The notes: a model not told the origin generated them from the letters alone. Shown: positions 47,387 through 57,009, numbered from the stretch's first letter. The stretch: DNA of 64,000 nt from Ferrigenium straubiae (GCA_019449655.1 JAHQXD010000003.1:265408-329407), one strand, 5' to 3'. A program made the numbers and translations.

Positions 47387-47796
47387 TTCTTCTCCTCGCG
47401 CGCAACCGGCTTGCCGGATTGCGCCTCACCCGCCGGCGGCGGCAACTTCATTTTCGCTCCGTGCTTGCCGGAAATTTTTACGCCGGGAAACAAGGTCAGC
47501 ACCTGCAGCCCCTGTGCACCGCGCAATACTACGCTGCCTTCACGCACTTCAATCAGTTTTGCATCGCCATGTTTTCCGCCCAATTCGACGGTTTCTCCGT
47601 CGATGATCGCCGCCCGGCGCGTCTTGGAAATGATGATGGATTGCAGGCCTGCCGGGGCGGGCGCCGCTGCCACACCGCTTGCGGCAACCGGCGCGGCGAT
47701 GCTCGCCGGAGGGCGCGTCGGGTCGGGCAGTTCTTCGGCGATCGCCGGCGCCGAAAACAGCGCCGCCGCCATCAGGCATGTCAAACGGTCAGCCAT
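47383..47796 (-). CDS. mshK: MshK-like periplasmic pilus protein
   Basis: 137 residues. Signal peptide, then DPTRPPASIAAP (typical MshK/PilP-like DPxRPP), and a strand-rich core: SIIISKTRRAAIIDGETVEL and VVLRGAQGLQVLTLFPGVKIS. Likely links the alignment complex to the secretin. It overlaps the mshJ end by 16 bases and mshL by four. Confidence 0.85.
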   Translation of the reverse strand: MADRLTCLMAAALFSAPAIAEELPDPTRPPASIAAPVAASGVAAAPAPAGLQSIIISKTRRAAIIDGETVELGGKHGDAKLIEVREGSVVLRGAQGLQVLTLFPGVKISGKHGAKMKLPPPAGEAQSGKPVAREEKK

Positions 47797-48467
47797 GTCT
47801 TGTCCAGGCTCAGGGTATACAGGGTCAGAGTCAGCACCGCCTCGGGATATTTATCCACGTTCAGGCTGATCTCCCCCCAGAACATCTGCGCCGGCATCTT
47901 CTCCAGCGCGGTGAGATAGCGCAACATATCCATGTACCCCCCGCGTACGGTGATCCGCATGCCATGCTTGAATATCTGTTTTTGCGCATTCGGCTGCTTT
48001 TGCCCGGCCGGCGATTCCGCGGCGGGTGTCTGGGATTTTTCGACCAGCGGGCTGGCGGGCAAGGTTTTCAGTTCGATCAGTTGCAGCTTGTCGTTTTTAT
48101 TCAGCACCTGCTCCAGCAACCCGGCCATCTTGTCCGGCTCGACCAGCCGGTCGCGGCGGCTTTGCAAGTAGCCTTCCTGTTCCTGCAATTGCCGCTTGAG
48201 CTGCGCCAGCCGGACGCGCAGCGGTGAATGTTCATCGTCGCGCCGAGCCTGCAGCACTACCTGCAACTGCGCCTGCAACTCCTTCGTTTTCTCCTGCTGC
48301 TGCACCACCTGCGCCGACAACGTTTTTTGCCTTGCCTGCAAGGGGTCCAGCAACATGGTATTGGCCAGCGCGGCCACCACGAATGCCGCCGCGAGGAAAA
48401 TCATCGCACGTTCGCGCAACGACATGCCGTCAATCTTGCCGCACGCCATTCCCCAGTAACGCTTCAT
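47781..48467 (-). CDS. mshJ: MshJ, PilO-like alignment-complex protein
   Basis: 228 residues. One membrane helix near residues 20-40 (MIFLAAAFVVAALANTMLL), a long coiled coil (about 45-110), then a small ferredoxin-like domain: IFKHGMRITVRGGYMDMLRY and LEKMPAQMFWGEISLNVDKY. PilO/MshJ-type, partner of the PilN-like protein, with which it overlaps by four bases. Confidence 0.88.
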   Translation of the reverse strand: MKRYWGMACGKIDGMSLRERAMIFLAAAFVVAALANTMLLDPLQARQKTLSAQVVQQQEKTKELQAQLQVVLQARRDDEHSPLRVRLAQLKRQLQEQEGYLQSRRDRLVEPDKMAGLLEQVLNKNDKLQLIELKTLPASPLVEKSQTPAAESPAGQKQPNAQKQIFKHGMRITVRGGYMDMLRYLTALEKMPAQMFWGEISLNVDKYPEAVLTLTLYTLSLDKTWLTV

Positions 48468-49090
48468 TTCCTGGCCTCGCCTTCCGGGCCGGAGTGCAGG
48501 GTGAATTCGACATAGCGCGGAATTGCCCCCTGGCCTTCCACCTTCGGCTGCCGCATTTGCAGCGTGGCGAAAGTCCTGCCGCGCATGACGCTCTCCTTGC
48601 TCAGGCGCTGGATATAGGCAGGCAGCAGCTCGGGGTTGAGCACTGCGCCGCTCAGGCTGATTTGCGCCGCGTCACCGGTTATGCTGAAGCCGGTCAGCCA
48701 CAGCCCTTCCGCCACCTGGCGCGAGAAGGCGCGCATGTATTCCGAATAGCCGCCGGTGTTGCCTATCGCGCCGGACTTGATGACTTCAAGCAGCTCGGCC
48801 TGCTCGGCAAGCTGCTTTTCCAGCCGCCGCACCTCTTCCTGCAATGCCTGGGCCGCCTGTTGCGGGGAAAATTCCGCAGTATGGCGCGCCAGCTGCGCCT
48901 GCTCCGCCTGGTAGCGTTTGGCGATTTCCCCGGTTTGCTTTTCGAGCTGGTCAACCTGATAAAGCGCATAGCCGTAAAAAGCCAGCGAGCCCGCCGCAAC
49001 CAGAACCAATCCCTGCAGCATCGCCGGCAGCGAGAAATGCTTGCGCCGCCTCACGAAGGCCGGATTGAACAGGTTGATCTGCTGGCTCAT
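48464..49090 (-). CDS. PilN-like MSHA biogenesis protein
   Basis: 208 residues. Starts MSQQINLFNPAF, the classic PilN INLL-like tail that binds the PilM-type protein, followed by one membrane helix (LVLVAAGSLAFYGYALY) and a coiled coil, then a PilN-like fold (GLWLTGFSITGDAAQISLSG). It corresponds to the second half of the MshI pair. It overlaps mshI by four bases and mshJ by four. Confidence 0.85.
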   Translation of the reverse strand: MSQQINLFNPAFVRRRKHFSLPAMLQGLVLVAAGSLAFYGYALYQVDQLEKQTGEIAKRYQAEQAQLARHTAEFSPQQAAQALQEEVRRLEKQLAEQAELLEVIKSGAIGNTGGYSEYMRAFSRQVAEGLWLTGFSITGDAAQISLSGAVLNPELLPAYIQRLSKESVMRGRTFATLQMRQPKVEGQGAIPRYVEFTLHSGPEGEARK

Positions 49091-50043
49091 GGCGCACGCC
49101 CTTCGCGGCGCAAGGCCGCACCCAGCGCCGGCAAGGCGTATGCCGCAAATGTGCTGTCGGCCAGCGCCGGCACCGCGTCGATGTCCAGCGCCTGCGACAA
49201 GTCCAGTTTTGCCACTTCCGTGCTGATCATCGCAGACAAAAACTCCGCCAGCCCCGTGTTATCGGGTGCGCTCACCAGAATACGACTCACCGGCAGATGG
49301 TTGAATTGGCGATCGAAATAATCCAGCGAGCGCTGCAGTTCCAGTTCGACGCGATCGCGGCATTGTTCACGCAGGCTCTCGCTGGCATCCTGCAACTGCC
49401 CTGCGCTGATTTCGATACGCCGCGCCAGATACAACTCGCCGCCCGCAGTAAACGTCAGTAAGCCACCGTTGTCGTCGAAAGCCAGCAGGGCCAAGGCACG
49501 GTCTTCCTGTTCGAACAGCGCGGCGATGTTGCGCTGCGCCATTTCGGGAATATCGATCACGTCCAGCTTGATCTTCGCCTGCTCGAACAGCGCCATGCGC
49601 TTCTGGATGACGTCGTTGGCTGCGGCAACCGCATAGAGGGATTGCGCACGTTCCGGGCCAGACTTGGCGGAGGGAATCCGCAGCACGTCCACCGTTGCAT
49701 CGTCGATGTGGTAACTCAGGCTGTCTTTGATTTTCCAGCGGATCGCCGTCTTCAGCTCCTCGTCGGGCACGTTGGGCGCCTCGATCAGCAGGATCTGATA
49801 TTCGCCCGGAGCCAGCAGGGCGGTGAAATGATGACCGCCAAGACCCGCGTCGTGCCGCAATTTTTCCAGTGCTGCTTCCGATATTGCGCCGGTCTCGTGA
49901 TATTCGCAGCGCACCACTTGCGGCATCACCCCGGAAAACTTGACCTTCGCGAGATAGACACCATGCGCGCCAAAGGCGATGGCGAGCCGGTCGCCGCCGA
50001 GGCTCTTGGGCCCGAGTAATGAAGAGATGCGCGGGATTTTCAT
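49087..50043 (-). CDS. mshI: MshI, PilM-like actin-fold protein
   Basis: 318 residues, no membrane segment: cytoplasmic PilM-like partner of PilN. DRLAIAFGAHGVYLAKVKFS opening, LLIEAPNVPDEELKTAIRWK, SLSYHIDDATVDVLRIP, and an ATPase-like core. First gene of the I-N block; 127 bases separate it from mshQ. Confidence 0.88.
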   Translation of the reverse strand: MKIPRISSLLGPKSLGGDRLAIAFGAHGVYLAKVKFSGVMPQVVRCEYHETGAISEAALEKLRHDAGLGGHHFTALLAPGEYQILLIEAPNVPDEELKTAIRWKIKDSLSYHIDDATVDVLRIPSAKSGPERAQSLYAVAAANDVIQKRMALFEQAKIKLDVIDIPEMAQRNIAALFEQEDRALALLAFDDNGGLLTFTAGGELYLARRIEISAGQLQDASESLREQCRDRVELELQRSLDYFDRQFNHLPVSRILVSAPDNTGLAEFLSAMISTEVAKLDLSQALDIDAVPALADSTFAAYALPALGAALRREGRAP

Positions 50044-50170
50044 AATTGACGCGAACTTAGTTCAACAACCTATTGTTGTCAATAATTGTTTTTGGAGCAA
50101 TGGATACCTAAAAATATTCCTGCTCCAGTCTCATAGCAGCTGCTTTCCAATCGCGTCCGGAACCTTTGCA

Positions 50171-53100
50171 TCAGTAGTAGACCTCACGCAGATAGATGAA
50201 TTCGTTGCTGCCCTTGTACACGCCGAAGGTGGCGCGCGCCTTGTTGCTCGGATTGGTGCCCGCGCCATTACTGCCCGCCAGCAGATAATCCGGAGCGCTG
50301 ACACTTACATCCACGCTGCCCGTTCCGCCACCGGTGGGCTTCGATAGCTTGAACGCGAGAATGCCCGCCGTTATGGCTCCGCTTGCAGGCGTCGGCGTGG
50401 TCGTCCACGGGCAGCCAGTTTTGCATTGGTAGTTGGAAACTCCGACTGTCAGGCTCGTGACGCTATCGGTGACGCTGGTCAGCCAGCTCGCACCGTCGTA
50501 ATACTGCACAGTTGCTGCCATCGGCAACAGCAACAGCCCGGAACCATGCGCACTGCCGATCTTGGTGCGCCCACTGACCACCTTGACTCCGCCCTCGACC
50601 GAGGAGGCTCCCCGCAACGAAGATACCCCGTCCGCGCCCGCGGGTTCATCCGCACGGACATAGATGTCGGTCGGTGCAGCAGGCGAGGCATTGAACACAT
50701 AAGTTGGCACAGCTGTTACTTCGACCCCTGAAATGAATGCAGTCGATGTGATCGAATTGTTCGCCGACATGCCCGGACCCGGATTCGGCGTTGCACCACC
50801 TGGCGCATCCCACGCGGACAGCGTTACGGCCCTGGCAAATGCTCCCTGGTAATTTTGCGTGGTGCATATATCCGGCTCGATACCGGTGCAGGAGGCGGTA
50901 TTGCGTGCCGACACCGTGACGCTGAACGGCTGTCCGGAATAGACAAAACCGTTGAATGAAACGGGGCAGGTCAAACCGTTTGGACAGGGCATAGGTACGG
51001 TCGCCGTGGCAACCACTGCCGTGTCAAAGTGATCAGGAATGAACCGCCCGACATTGCCGGTCGTCGTTCCTGCGACATCGCCCGTGCCGAGGTAGTCCGC
51101 ATCCGTCACGCTCGGCGTGAGCGTGATGATGCCGGCCTCATTCCAGGTAAATGCCACGCCGGTCGCCACGCCGTTCGTGAAAGCACCGAACGCACCGCCG
51201 ATGGCCGGGTTGTTGACTAAGCCCAGTCCCGCCGCCAGAGAGGGCGTCAGCTTCACACCTTCCGGCGCAACTTCCTTGCCGTAGTTCGGCGTCGCCGCAC
51301 CAGCCACGGTGCAGGCCGCAGAAGCCGGAGAACAAGTCGTGGCGGTAACCGTCACACTGAACGCCTCGCCCGCCTTGACGAATTTCGCGCCTGCGGCATT
51401 TGCGGCGGCTGGGTTCGGCGTATTCGGTGCAGCAGTCTGCTGGATGCCCGACAGCACGAACCCGCCCGGCTTGGCCACGAACTGGCCGCTTTTGCCGACC
51501 TGCGTCACAGCTGCGCTGTTGCGCATCCACAGTTCCACCATCCCGACATCGGCATAATTGAAAATGTAGGAAACCGCAGAAGATGGGCTGCCGGCATTGA
51601 AGGTGACCGTCACCGTTGCGGACCAGGCAGCAGGCATGCCACCGTTCGCCTGACAGAGGGGCAAAGCCAGCCCGGCAAAAACCGCCTGCACGCCGGCATT
51701 CGCCACCGGATCGTGGCAGGTCAGGCCGAACTGCATGTTTGTTGTTCTCTGCTGGGACGCATGCAAGCGGGTTGGGATGCCGGCGGCACTCACCGCCGTG
51801 ATATAGACCCCCACCAGATCCTGGCCGGCGACCTGCGGCAACCATGTCACCGGGGCACAGGTTTGCAGTGCGTTTCCGAACGCGCGGTTGTGGACGCAAG
51901 GACTGTTGGTGAATACAAAACTCGGCACCGTGAAATCGAGGGTGTACACCTCGCCGGTGAAGTTGCCGTTGCCCGCGCCCGCCCCGCCAAGCGGGTTGTT
52001 CGCCGTATCGACGATCGAATCGTCGTCGACCAGATTGAGCCCCAGCGTGCCGTTGCCGGTGCCAGTGCTCGCCGTGACGACCCAGGCCGCACCGCTGCCC
52101 GTCACCGACGCAATGGCGCCCCCGCCCGCCCCGCTCGCCCAGACCAGCGCGAAATCAGCCGCATCTACGCCGGTCACGCTCTCGCTGAACGTCACGTTCC
52201 AGGAAACGCTCGCCAAGGCGGTTGGCGTCGGATCGGCGCGCGTGATGGACAACACGGCCGGCAAGCTCCTGTTGATGCTGTACACCTGCCCGGTGAACGG
52301 CAGATTGGTCATCGCAAGGCTGACGCCGGTATCGTTGACCATGTCCAGCCCCAGCGTGCCGTCGCCCGTGCCGGTGCTCGCGGTAACCGTCCAGACAGTG
52401 CTGCTGCCGGCGATGGAGGTGATTGCCGGCGCACCGCCCAGGCCAGTATTGACGAGTGCAAAGTTGCCGCTGCTCACCCCGGTCACGCTCCTGCTGAAGG
52501 TGACCGTCCATGAAACGCTGGCGGCAGTGGTCGGATTGGCGTCGGCCAGATTGATCGAAACGACGGCAGGCGCGGGACAGCTATGCGCGACCGTCACCCC
52601 GCCGTTGGAGGTCAGCGTGTAATCGACCGGACAGGTTGGAGTCAGGGTAGCCGTGCCGATGATCGCACTCGTCACCGTCACATTCCGCGCCAAAGTAATT
52701 CCCCCGGTATTGCTGACCGTCAGATTGGCAAAACCCAGAGGTCCCGTGCCGGATATGGTTTGCACCGCTGCGCCGCCGTTGAGCGTGACCACACCCGTCC
52801 CGGCGGTAAAGATGCCGCTCTGGTCAAAATTCCCTGCCACGCTCAGGGCATTCGCACCGTTCGAGAAAGTAGCGCCCACGCCGATGCTGAAGTTGCCCGC
52901 CACGGTCGTTGCGCCTGCAAGCGACTTCGTCCCGGCATTGCTCAATGCAAGGTGGTGATAGGTCGTGGTTTTGATCGTCTGCGCCGCACCGCTGTAGTTG
53001 ACGGTATTGCCCACCGCATTGGCGGTCAATCCGGTAATGGTGGACGTGCCACCGATATTCAATGTGCTCGTGGCACTGTTAGTCAAGTTCCCGGTTCCCG

Positions 53101-53806
53101 CAAGCGCCGTGGCGACAGTCAGAGCGAAGCAATTATTGGTCAGCACCGCTGGCGAAGTGACGGTAAGGCTCGGGATCGCCAGGGCAGTCGCGCAATTGAG
53201 CGTCTGCGCGGCAGTCGTGTTGAACGTATAGATTCCGGTGCCGGCAGTAAAGGTTGCGCCGTTGTGGGTGAGACCGCCCTGCAGCGTCACCGCCTCGTTT
53301 CCCGAGTTGTTCCACACGCCACCCGCACCGACCGTCACTGCCCCGGTGAAGGTCTTGGTTCCGGTAGCCGTGGTGATAGCAAGCGTGCCGCTGACGCTCG
53401 TCGTACCGGCGACGCTGAGGGTATTTCGTGAGGTTAAAGTGCCGGCGACATTGAGTCCACCGGTGCCGATGGCCAGAGTCCGGTTTGTCGCCTGGGTCAG
53501 CGTGCCGCCTGTTTGGATGCTCAGGCTCAGGGCGCTGGAGTTTGCGTTGGTCGTGATGGTGTGGCCGGTGCAGATCGTGACGTCGTCGGCCGCAGTTGGC
53601 GCGGCAAGACTGGCCGCTCCGCCGCAGGCGGCATCGCTCCAGGTGCTCACGGTACTCCAGCCGGCGCTCGCACGGCTGTACTTGGCGACAGCCATCGCCT
53701 CCCCGCTCCATGTCGCCAGTCCGGCAAGCGGAAGCAACAGGACGGCGGCCCTTGCAAGGGCGCGGAGGCCTTCTCCCGACACGTCGAACCGGAGCAGCGC
53801 CGCCAT
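50171..53806 (-). CDS. mshQ: MshQ-like giant adhesin with DUF6701 C-terminus
   Basis: 1,211 residues from 53806, where GGGGAGG precedes the ATG; an ATG at 53851 is the alternative. A signal peptide is followed by a long Gly/Thr/Ala strand-rich region, likely beta-solenoid (about 30-420), two Ig-like repeats of about 105 residues (TVTFSRSVTGV and NVTFSESVTGV), and a C-terminal DUF6701 module with FIPDHFDT, Cys-rich SCTGIEPDICT, RATFGVYKG and a final IYLREVYY. It is probably a pilus-associated surface adhesin. Last gene of the A-C-D-O-P-Q pilin series. Confidence 0.88.
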   Translation of the reverse strand: MAALLRFDVSGEGLRALARAAVLLLPLAGLATWSGEAMAVAKYSRASAGWSTVSTWSDAACGGAASLAAPTAADDVTICTGHTITTNANSSALSLSIQTGGTLTQATNRTLAIGTGGLNVAGTLTSRNTLSVAGTTSVSGTLAITTATGTKTFTGAVTVGAGGVWNNSGNEAVTLQGGLTHNGATFTAGTGIYTFNTTAAQTLNCATALAIPSLTVTSPAVLTNNCFALTVATALAGTGNLTNSATSTLNIGGTSTITGLTANAVGNTVNYSGAAQTIKTTTYHHLALSNAGTKSLAGATTVAGNFSIGVGATFSNGANALSVAGNFDQSGIFTAGTGVVTLNGGAAVQTISGTGPLGFANLTVSNTGGITLARNVTVTSAIIGTATLTPTCPVDYTLTSNGGVTVAHSCPAPAVVSINLADANPTTAASVSWTVTFSRSVTGVSSGNFALVNTGLGGAPAITSIAGSSTVWTVTASTGTGDGTLGLDMVNDTGVSLAMTNLPFTGQVYSINRSLPAVLSITRADPTPTALASVSWNVTFSESVTGVDAADFALVWASGAGGGAIASVTGSGAAWVVTASTGTGNGTLGLNLVDDDSIVDTANNPLGGAGAGNGNFTGEVYTLDFTVPSFVFTNSPCVHNRAFGNALQTCAPVTWLPQVAGQDLVGVYITAVSAAGIPTRLHASQQRTTNMQFGLTCHDPVANAGVQAVFAGLALPLCQANGGMPAAWSATVTVTFNAGSPSSAVSYIFNYADVGMVELWMRNSAAVTQVGKSGQFVAKPGGFVLSGIQQTAAPNTPNPAAANAAGAKFVKAGEAFSVTVTATTCSPASAACTVAGAATPNYGKEVAPEGVKLTPSLAAGLGLVNNPAIGGAFGAFTNGVATGVAFTWNEAGIITLTPSVTDADYLGTGDVAGTTTGNVGRFIPDHFDTAVVATATVPMPCPNGLTCPVSFNGFVYSGQPFSVTVSARNTASCTGIEPDICTTQNYQGAFARAVTLSAWDAPGGATPNPGPGMSANNSITSTAFISGVEVTAVPTYVFNASPAAPTDIYVRADEPAGADGVSSLRGASSVEGGVKVVSGRTKIGSAHGSGLLLLPMAATVQYYDGASWLTSVTDSVTSLTVGVSNYQCKTGCPWTTTPTPASGAITAGILAFKLSKPTGGGTGSVDVSVSAPDYLLAGSNGAGTNPSNKARATFGVYKGSNEFIYLREVYY

Positions 53807-53858
53807 CAGTCCTGCCTCCCCTGTTTCATCTTGCTCATATCCGTCCCGCACCGGGTTC

Positions 53859-54299
53859 TCATTGCGCGATTGTAACGGTCATCTGCCGCTCGACGTAATC
53901 CGGCATCGCCACCGCGCCCTGCGTCGCCGTGGAGGTCAACTGGTAAATCGTCACCGTTGCACTCGCCTCGCTGTGCGGGGAGCTTACGCATTGCACGTTG
54001 ACGTTAAACCCCGCCAGGGTATTGGGCAAAGGAGCAATCACCTGGGAGGCTGCCCCGCCGCGGCAAGTGGCGGCAAACCCGCCTGCCACGGCGGAATTCG
54101 GCAACACCTGGTACGCCCCCCACTCGATCCCCGCCCGTGCCGCGTGATACGCCCGCGTGCCCATCACGTCCAGCGCGGCGCTCTGCTGTTGCGTGGTGGA
54201 AAGCGTGACCGCAAACACGCCGAGTGCGGCGATCACCACCAGCAGGAAGATGGCGGTGACCAGACTGAAGCCGCGTTGCATGTTTTGCATCGTTTTCAT
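53859..54299 (-). CDS. mshP: MshP-like minor pilin
   Basis: 146 residues. Short leader MQRG then FSLVTAIFLLVVIAALGVFA: a prepilin-like cleavage G/F, but Glu5 of the mature chain is replaced, as in PilX/GspK-type subunits. A single long helix, then a small Cys-bearing domain. Its ATG overlaps the mshO stop (ATGA). Confidence 0.85.
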   Translation of the reverse strand: MKTMQNMQRGFSLVTAIFLLVVIAALGVFAVTLSTTQQQSAALDVMGTRAYHAARAGIEWGAYQVLPNSAVAGGFAATCRGGAASQVIAPLPNTLAGFNVNVQCVSSPHSEASATVTIYQLTSTATQGAVAMPDYVERQMTVTIAQ

Positions 54300-55204
54300 G
54301 GCACGTTGCTCACATGAGTGGCACTGTACAGCGTGACGGTCTCGCCGTCCCTGGTTATGCCCAGATTCACTGTAACCAGCCCGAAACGCTGCGCGACCAC
54401 GAATGCATCATAGGCGAAGCCGCAGGTGCTGACACTGGTCGCCAGCAAGGCATGAGATGCGCCGCTTAACGGGGTCGCCGCCACATCGTTCGGCTGCCCC
54501 GCTTGAATCGCATAACCCCAATAGCGCGTCAGCGCTCCGCCGGGTGTGCACGCGTAAGTCACCGGCTGGCCGACGATCTGGAAGCGATTGTAGGGGGAGC
54601 CGCCTGCTGGCAGGAAGGTGTGAGCCGCGAAGCTGATCTGGTCCTCGTTGGCATTCGCGGCGCTGTTCGTCACCCCCGTAATCACCGGCGCGCCGCCGCT
54701 TACCGCCGCGCAATACACGCTGGGGTTCAGGCTGCTGCAATCGTTGGCAGAGTTGTTGTACTGGTTATACACCACCAACCGCGAGGTACCGAGGGTGATC
54801 GCCCCGCCGCCTATCAGCGTGGTGCTCGCCGCTCCCGCCGCACCGGTCACCAGATCGCCCGTCGTGGTCAGCGTCGTGCAACCGCCCGCATTCAGGCAGT
54901 CGGCGGGCGCGGTCACACTGTTGTAGCGCCCGCCCGCTATTGTTTCCAGATATTCCAGATATATCGTGCCACCGCTGCTGGTCACACGCACGCTGTTCGG
55001 CAGCGCGGTGCGCAAGTCGCGGGCAATGCGGCGCAGCGCGGTGTCGGCGATGTCGGTCATGTCGGCGCGGCGCGCGACGTCGGTGTACTGCTGGATCGGC
55101 GCCCGGAGGAACATCGCGACGATGCCGCCGATGATGCCGGTGATCGTAATCACCATGATCATCTCGACCAGCGTAAAACCTTCCTGTGGGCGCCACATCA
55201 TCAT
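54296..55204 (-). CDS. mshO: MshO-like minor pilin
   Basis: 302 residues. Prepilin leader ...RPQEG/FTLVEMIMVITITGIIG with Glu5 intact, and IARDLRTALPNSVRVT, typical of PilW/MshO-type subunits. A large Cys-containing C-terminal domain follows. The start overlaps the mshD stop by four bases and has GAGG upstream. Confidence 0.88.
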   Translation of the reverse strand: MMMWRPQEGFTLVEMIMVITITGIIGGIVAMFLRAPIQQYTDVARRADMTDIADTALRRIARDLRTALPNSVRVTSSGGTIYLEYLETIAGGRYNSVTAPADCLNAGGCTTLTTTGDLVTGAAGAASTTLIGGGAITLGTSRLVVYNQYNNSANDCSSLNPSVYCAAVSGGAPVITGVTNSAANANEDQISFAAHTFLPAGGSPYNRFQIVGQPVTYACTPGGALTRYWGYAIQAGQPNDVAATPLSGASHALLATSVSTCGFAYDAFVVAQRFGLVTVNLGITRDGETVTLYSATHVSNVP

Positions 55205-55797
55205 ATCCTCGGCGAATAACGGGTACGGATGCCTTCGACGACCACCGGCTGGCCGTCGGGGCCGGTGACGGTAACAGTAATGCGCAGCGCAAGATCGTCA
55301 CTGGCCAGTCCCAGCGCCAGCCCTGCCCGCAATATATCCACCGCTGCCCGATAGTTCCCCAACCCGGCAATCGGGGTGGTGCATGTTGGCGTCGTATTGG
55401 TGATGTCACATATTCCCGAATTCATGACAAACCCGCCATAATCGGCCACGTTGTCAAACGGATTGGTCGCAGACCAGCGGTTCTCTGTTGCAGGCGTGGG
55501 GGTGGTTAGCGCAGCACCGCCCTTGTTTTGATCCATTCCCGCAGAACAGTCTGCCGCGCTGACTGCGCTCGCCGCATTCGCATCATCCGGATCGCAGAAG
55601 GTGAACGGCATCAGCACCACCTCTTCCAGCAGCGATTCGGCGATCGACAGCGCCTGCTTGTGAACCAGCGGGTCGGCGCTGCCGCGCGTCGTCACGTTCA
55701 TCACCAGCAGAATACCCGCCAGCGCGACGCCGACGATGACGATGAACAGGATCAGCTCGATCAGGCTGACGCCGCGCTGGTTATGGCGAGTGGACAT
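55201..55797 (-). CDS. mshD: MshD-like minor pilin
   Basis: 198 residues from 55797. Prepilin leader MSTRHNQRG/VSLIELILFIVIVGVALAG with Glu5, then IAESLLEEVVLMPFTFCDPD, a pattern seen in MshD/PilV-type proteins, and a C-terminal domain with paired Cys (GICDITNTTPTCTTP). It overlaps mshC by 17 bases. Confidence 0.87.
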   Translation of the reverse strand: MSTRHNQRGVSLIELILFIVIVGVALAGILLVMNVTTRGSADPLVHKQALSIAESLLEEVVLMPFTFCDPDDANAASAVSAADCSAGMDQNKGGAALTTPTPATENRWSATNPFDNVADYGGFVMNSGICDITNTTPTCTTPIAGLGNYRAAVDILRAGLALGLASDDLALRITVTVTGPDGQPVVVEGIRTRYSPRI

Positions 55798-56275
55798 AGC
55801 CGGTCTCGGCCTCCACGACAATGGCATTCGTTGCGCCGGTGATGTTGATAGTCTGGGCAAGCGAAGGGCGACCCAAGGCATCAAAGCTGAAATTCGCCGG
55901 CACCGCAGTGAAAGTGGCGCCCGCCGATGCATTGATGACATAGCTCGCATCGCCAGTCGGAGAAACCAACGGCGTGCCGCAGGCGGCCGTTGCCCCTGTC
56001 GTCAGGGTGATGCGGTTGCCGGTGAACGCGGCACAGACGAAGCGCCGCTGCGCGATGGCGACCTTCTGCGCATAACGCAACGTGGCCTGCACCTGATCGG
56101 CGAAGCCGCGCGACTGGAATACGCTGGTCTCGAAAAAGCGCGGCGCGGCCACTGCCGCGAGGATGCCGACGATGACCATCGTCATGATCAGTTCGACCAG
56201 TGTGAAGCCGGATTGACGAAACCTGTGATCGGCGGCAAGCATCATCGCCATAAATCTACTTGGCGCATCGGTCAT
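55781..56275 (-). CDS. mshC: MshC-like prepilin
   Basis: 164 residues. Leader ending RQSG/FTLVELIMTMVIVGILAAVAAPRF with Glu5 and the usual type IV pilin helix, then VQATLRYAQKVAIAQRRFVC and CGTP. A start at 56251 is possible instead. It follows the mshA terminator and is likely expressed at a lower level than mshA. Confidence 0.87.
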   Translation of the reverse strand: MTDAPSRFMAMMLAADHRFRQSGFTLVELIMTMVIVGILAAVAAPRFFETSVFQSRGFADQVQATLRYAQKVAIAQRRFVCAAFTGNRITLTTGATAACGTPLVSPTGDASYVINASAGATFTAVPANFSFDALGRPSLAQTINITGATNAIVVEAETGYVHSP

Positions 56276-56335
56276 ATGATCGGTCTTATCAGAAACTGGT
56301 GCAGGTTTTAGCGTAAACCCTGTTAGCCATACCCC

Positions 56336-56369
56336 GAAGAAAAACGGGGGAGACTAATCTCCCCCGTTT
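56336..56369 (-). terminator. Strong rho-independent terminator after mshA
   Basis: AAACGGGGGAGA and TCTCCCCCGTTT form a perfect 12-base stem with a four-base loop (56342-56369). On the minus strand TTTTTC follows. It should cut transcription after mshA, letting only part read into mshC. Confidence 0.85.
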
Positions 56370-56379
56370 CGTGCTGCAC

Positions 56380-56408
56380 GATGGGTACGCAGGCTCAACC
56401 CATCCTAC
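56380..56408. repeat. GATGGGT / AACCCATC inverted repeat after mshA
   Basis: GATGGGT and AACCCATCCTAC with ACGCAGGCTC on both sides of the right arm. It lies between the mshA stop and the terminator. Same family as 41787-41824. Confidence 0.6.
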
Positions 56409-56418
56409 GCAGGCTCGA

Positions 56419-56817
56419 TCAGTTGTTTCTTGTTAATGCAAACACTGCACTGGCAGCCGCATCCTTTTTCGAAGTGATCGTGCATTGAGTTGTAACACCA
56501 ACCGCTGACGCAGTAGTACCACTCGGGGTATTATAATCAGGAGGGAAACCACCCTCGAGCAGCCCACCGATTTCGGTTGTATTGGTGCAAGCGCCACTAA
56601 TCAAGGCAACCCCCGTGCCAGAAATGCCACGTAGACTGTAATTCGCATAATTAATAGCGTTTGCACTCGAAATCGCACCAGCGACACCTTTCACTGCAGC
56701 CACTTCTGCATCGCGTGATAAGTCAACAAACTTCGGCAGCGCCGTCGCCGCCAAAATCCCTAGGATCACGATCACCATGATCAGTTCGATCAGCGTAAAA
56801 CCGGATTGGTTTTTCAT
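56419..56817 (-). CDS. mshA: MshA major pilin
   Basis: 132 residues from 56817, with AAGGAG upstream. Leader [30 protein letters not shown], the canonical type IV prepilin cut with Glu5, then [17 protein letters not shown] and a short globular domain with two Cys (GACTNT, TTQCTIT) for a disulfide. Structural subunit of the pilus. It has its own terminator, as expected of an abundant product. No second pilin such as mshB is present. Confidence 0.93.
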   Translation of the reverse strand: MKNQSGFTLIELIMVIVILGILAATALPKFVDLSRDAEVAAVKGVAGAISSANAINYANYSLRGISGTGVALISGACTNTTEIGGLLEGGFPPDYNTPSGTTASAVGVTTQCTITSKKDAAASAVFALTRNN

Positions 56818-56845
56818 TCCACTCTCCTTAAGTATTGAGGCCTGT

Positions 56846-56864
56846 CCTGAGCCTCTTCGAAGGG
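56846..56864. repeat. Partial copy of the TTCGACA-type dispersed repeat
   Basis: CCTGAGCCTCTTCGAAGGG resembles the inner core of the repeat pair at 23070-23145. It lies 28 bases upstream of the mshA start, in its presumed leader or promoter. Confidence 0.5.
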
Positions 56865-57009
56865 CCGCGACCCTGTTAGTCAATTGAGCTTGCGCTCCGC
56901 CTCTTCCTTTCCTGCCGCAGCAGGAATTTCACAAGCGCGTCCTATTTTAACCCAAACCGCCTTACACTGCCTCGTCTGGCCCGATTTTCGAACAATCGGC
57001 GAGGCTGCG

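Noticed and set aside
51888..54317. Long plus-strand frames opposite mshQ and mshP
   Set aside because: They mirror the codon bias of the strongly coding minus strand; Val/Pro/Arg-rich with no domain or ribosome site.
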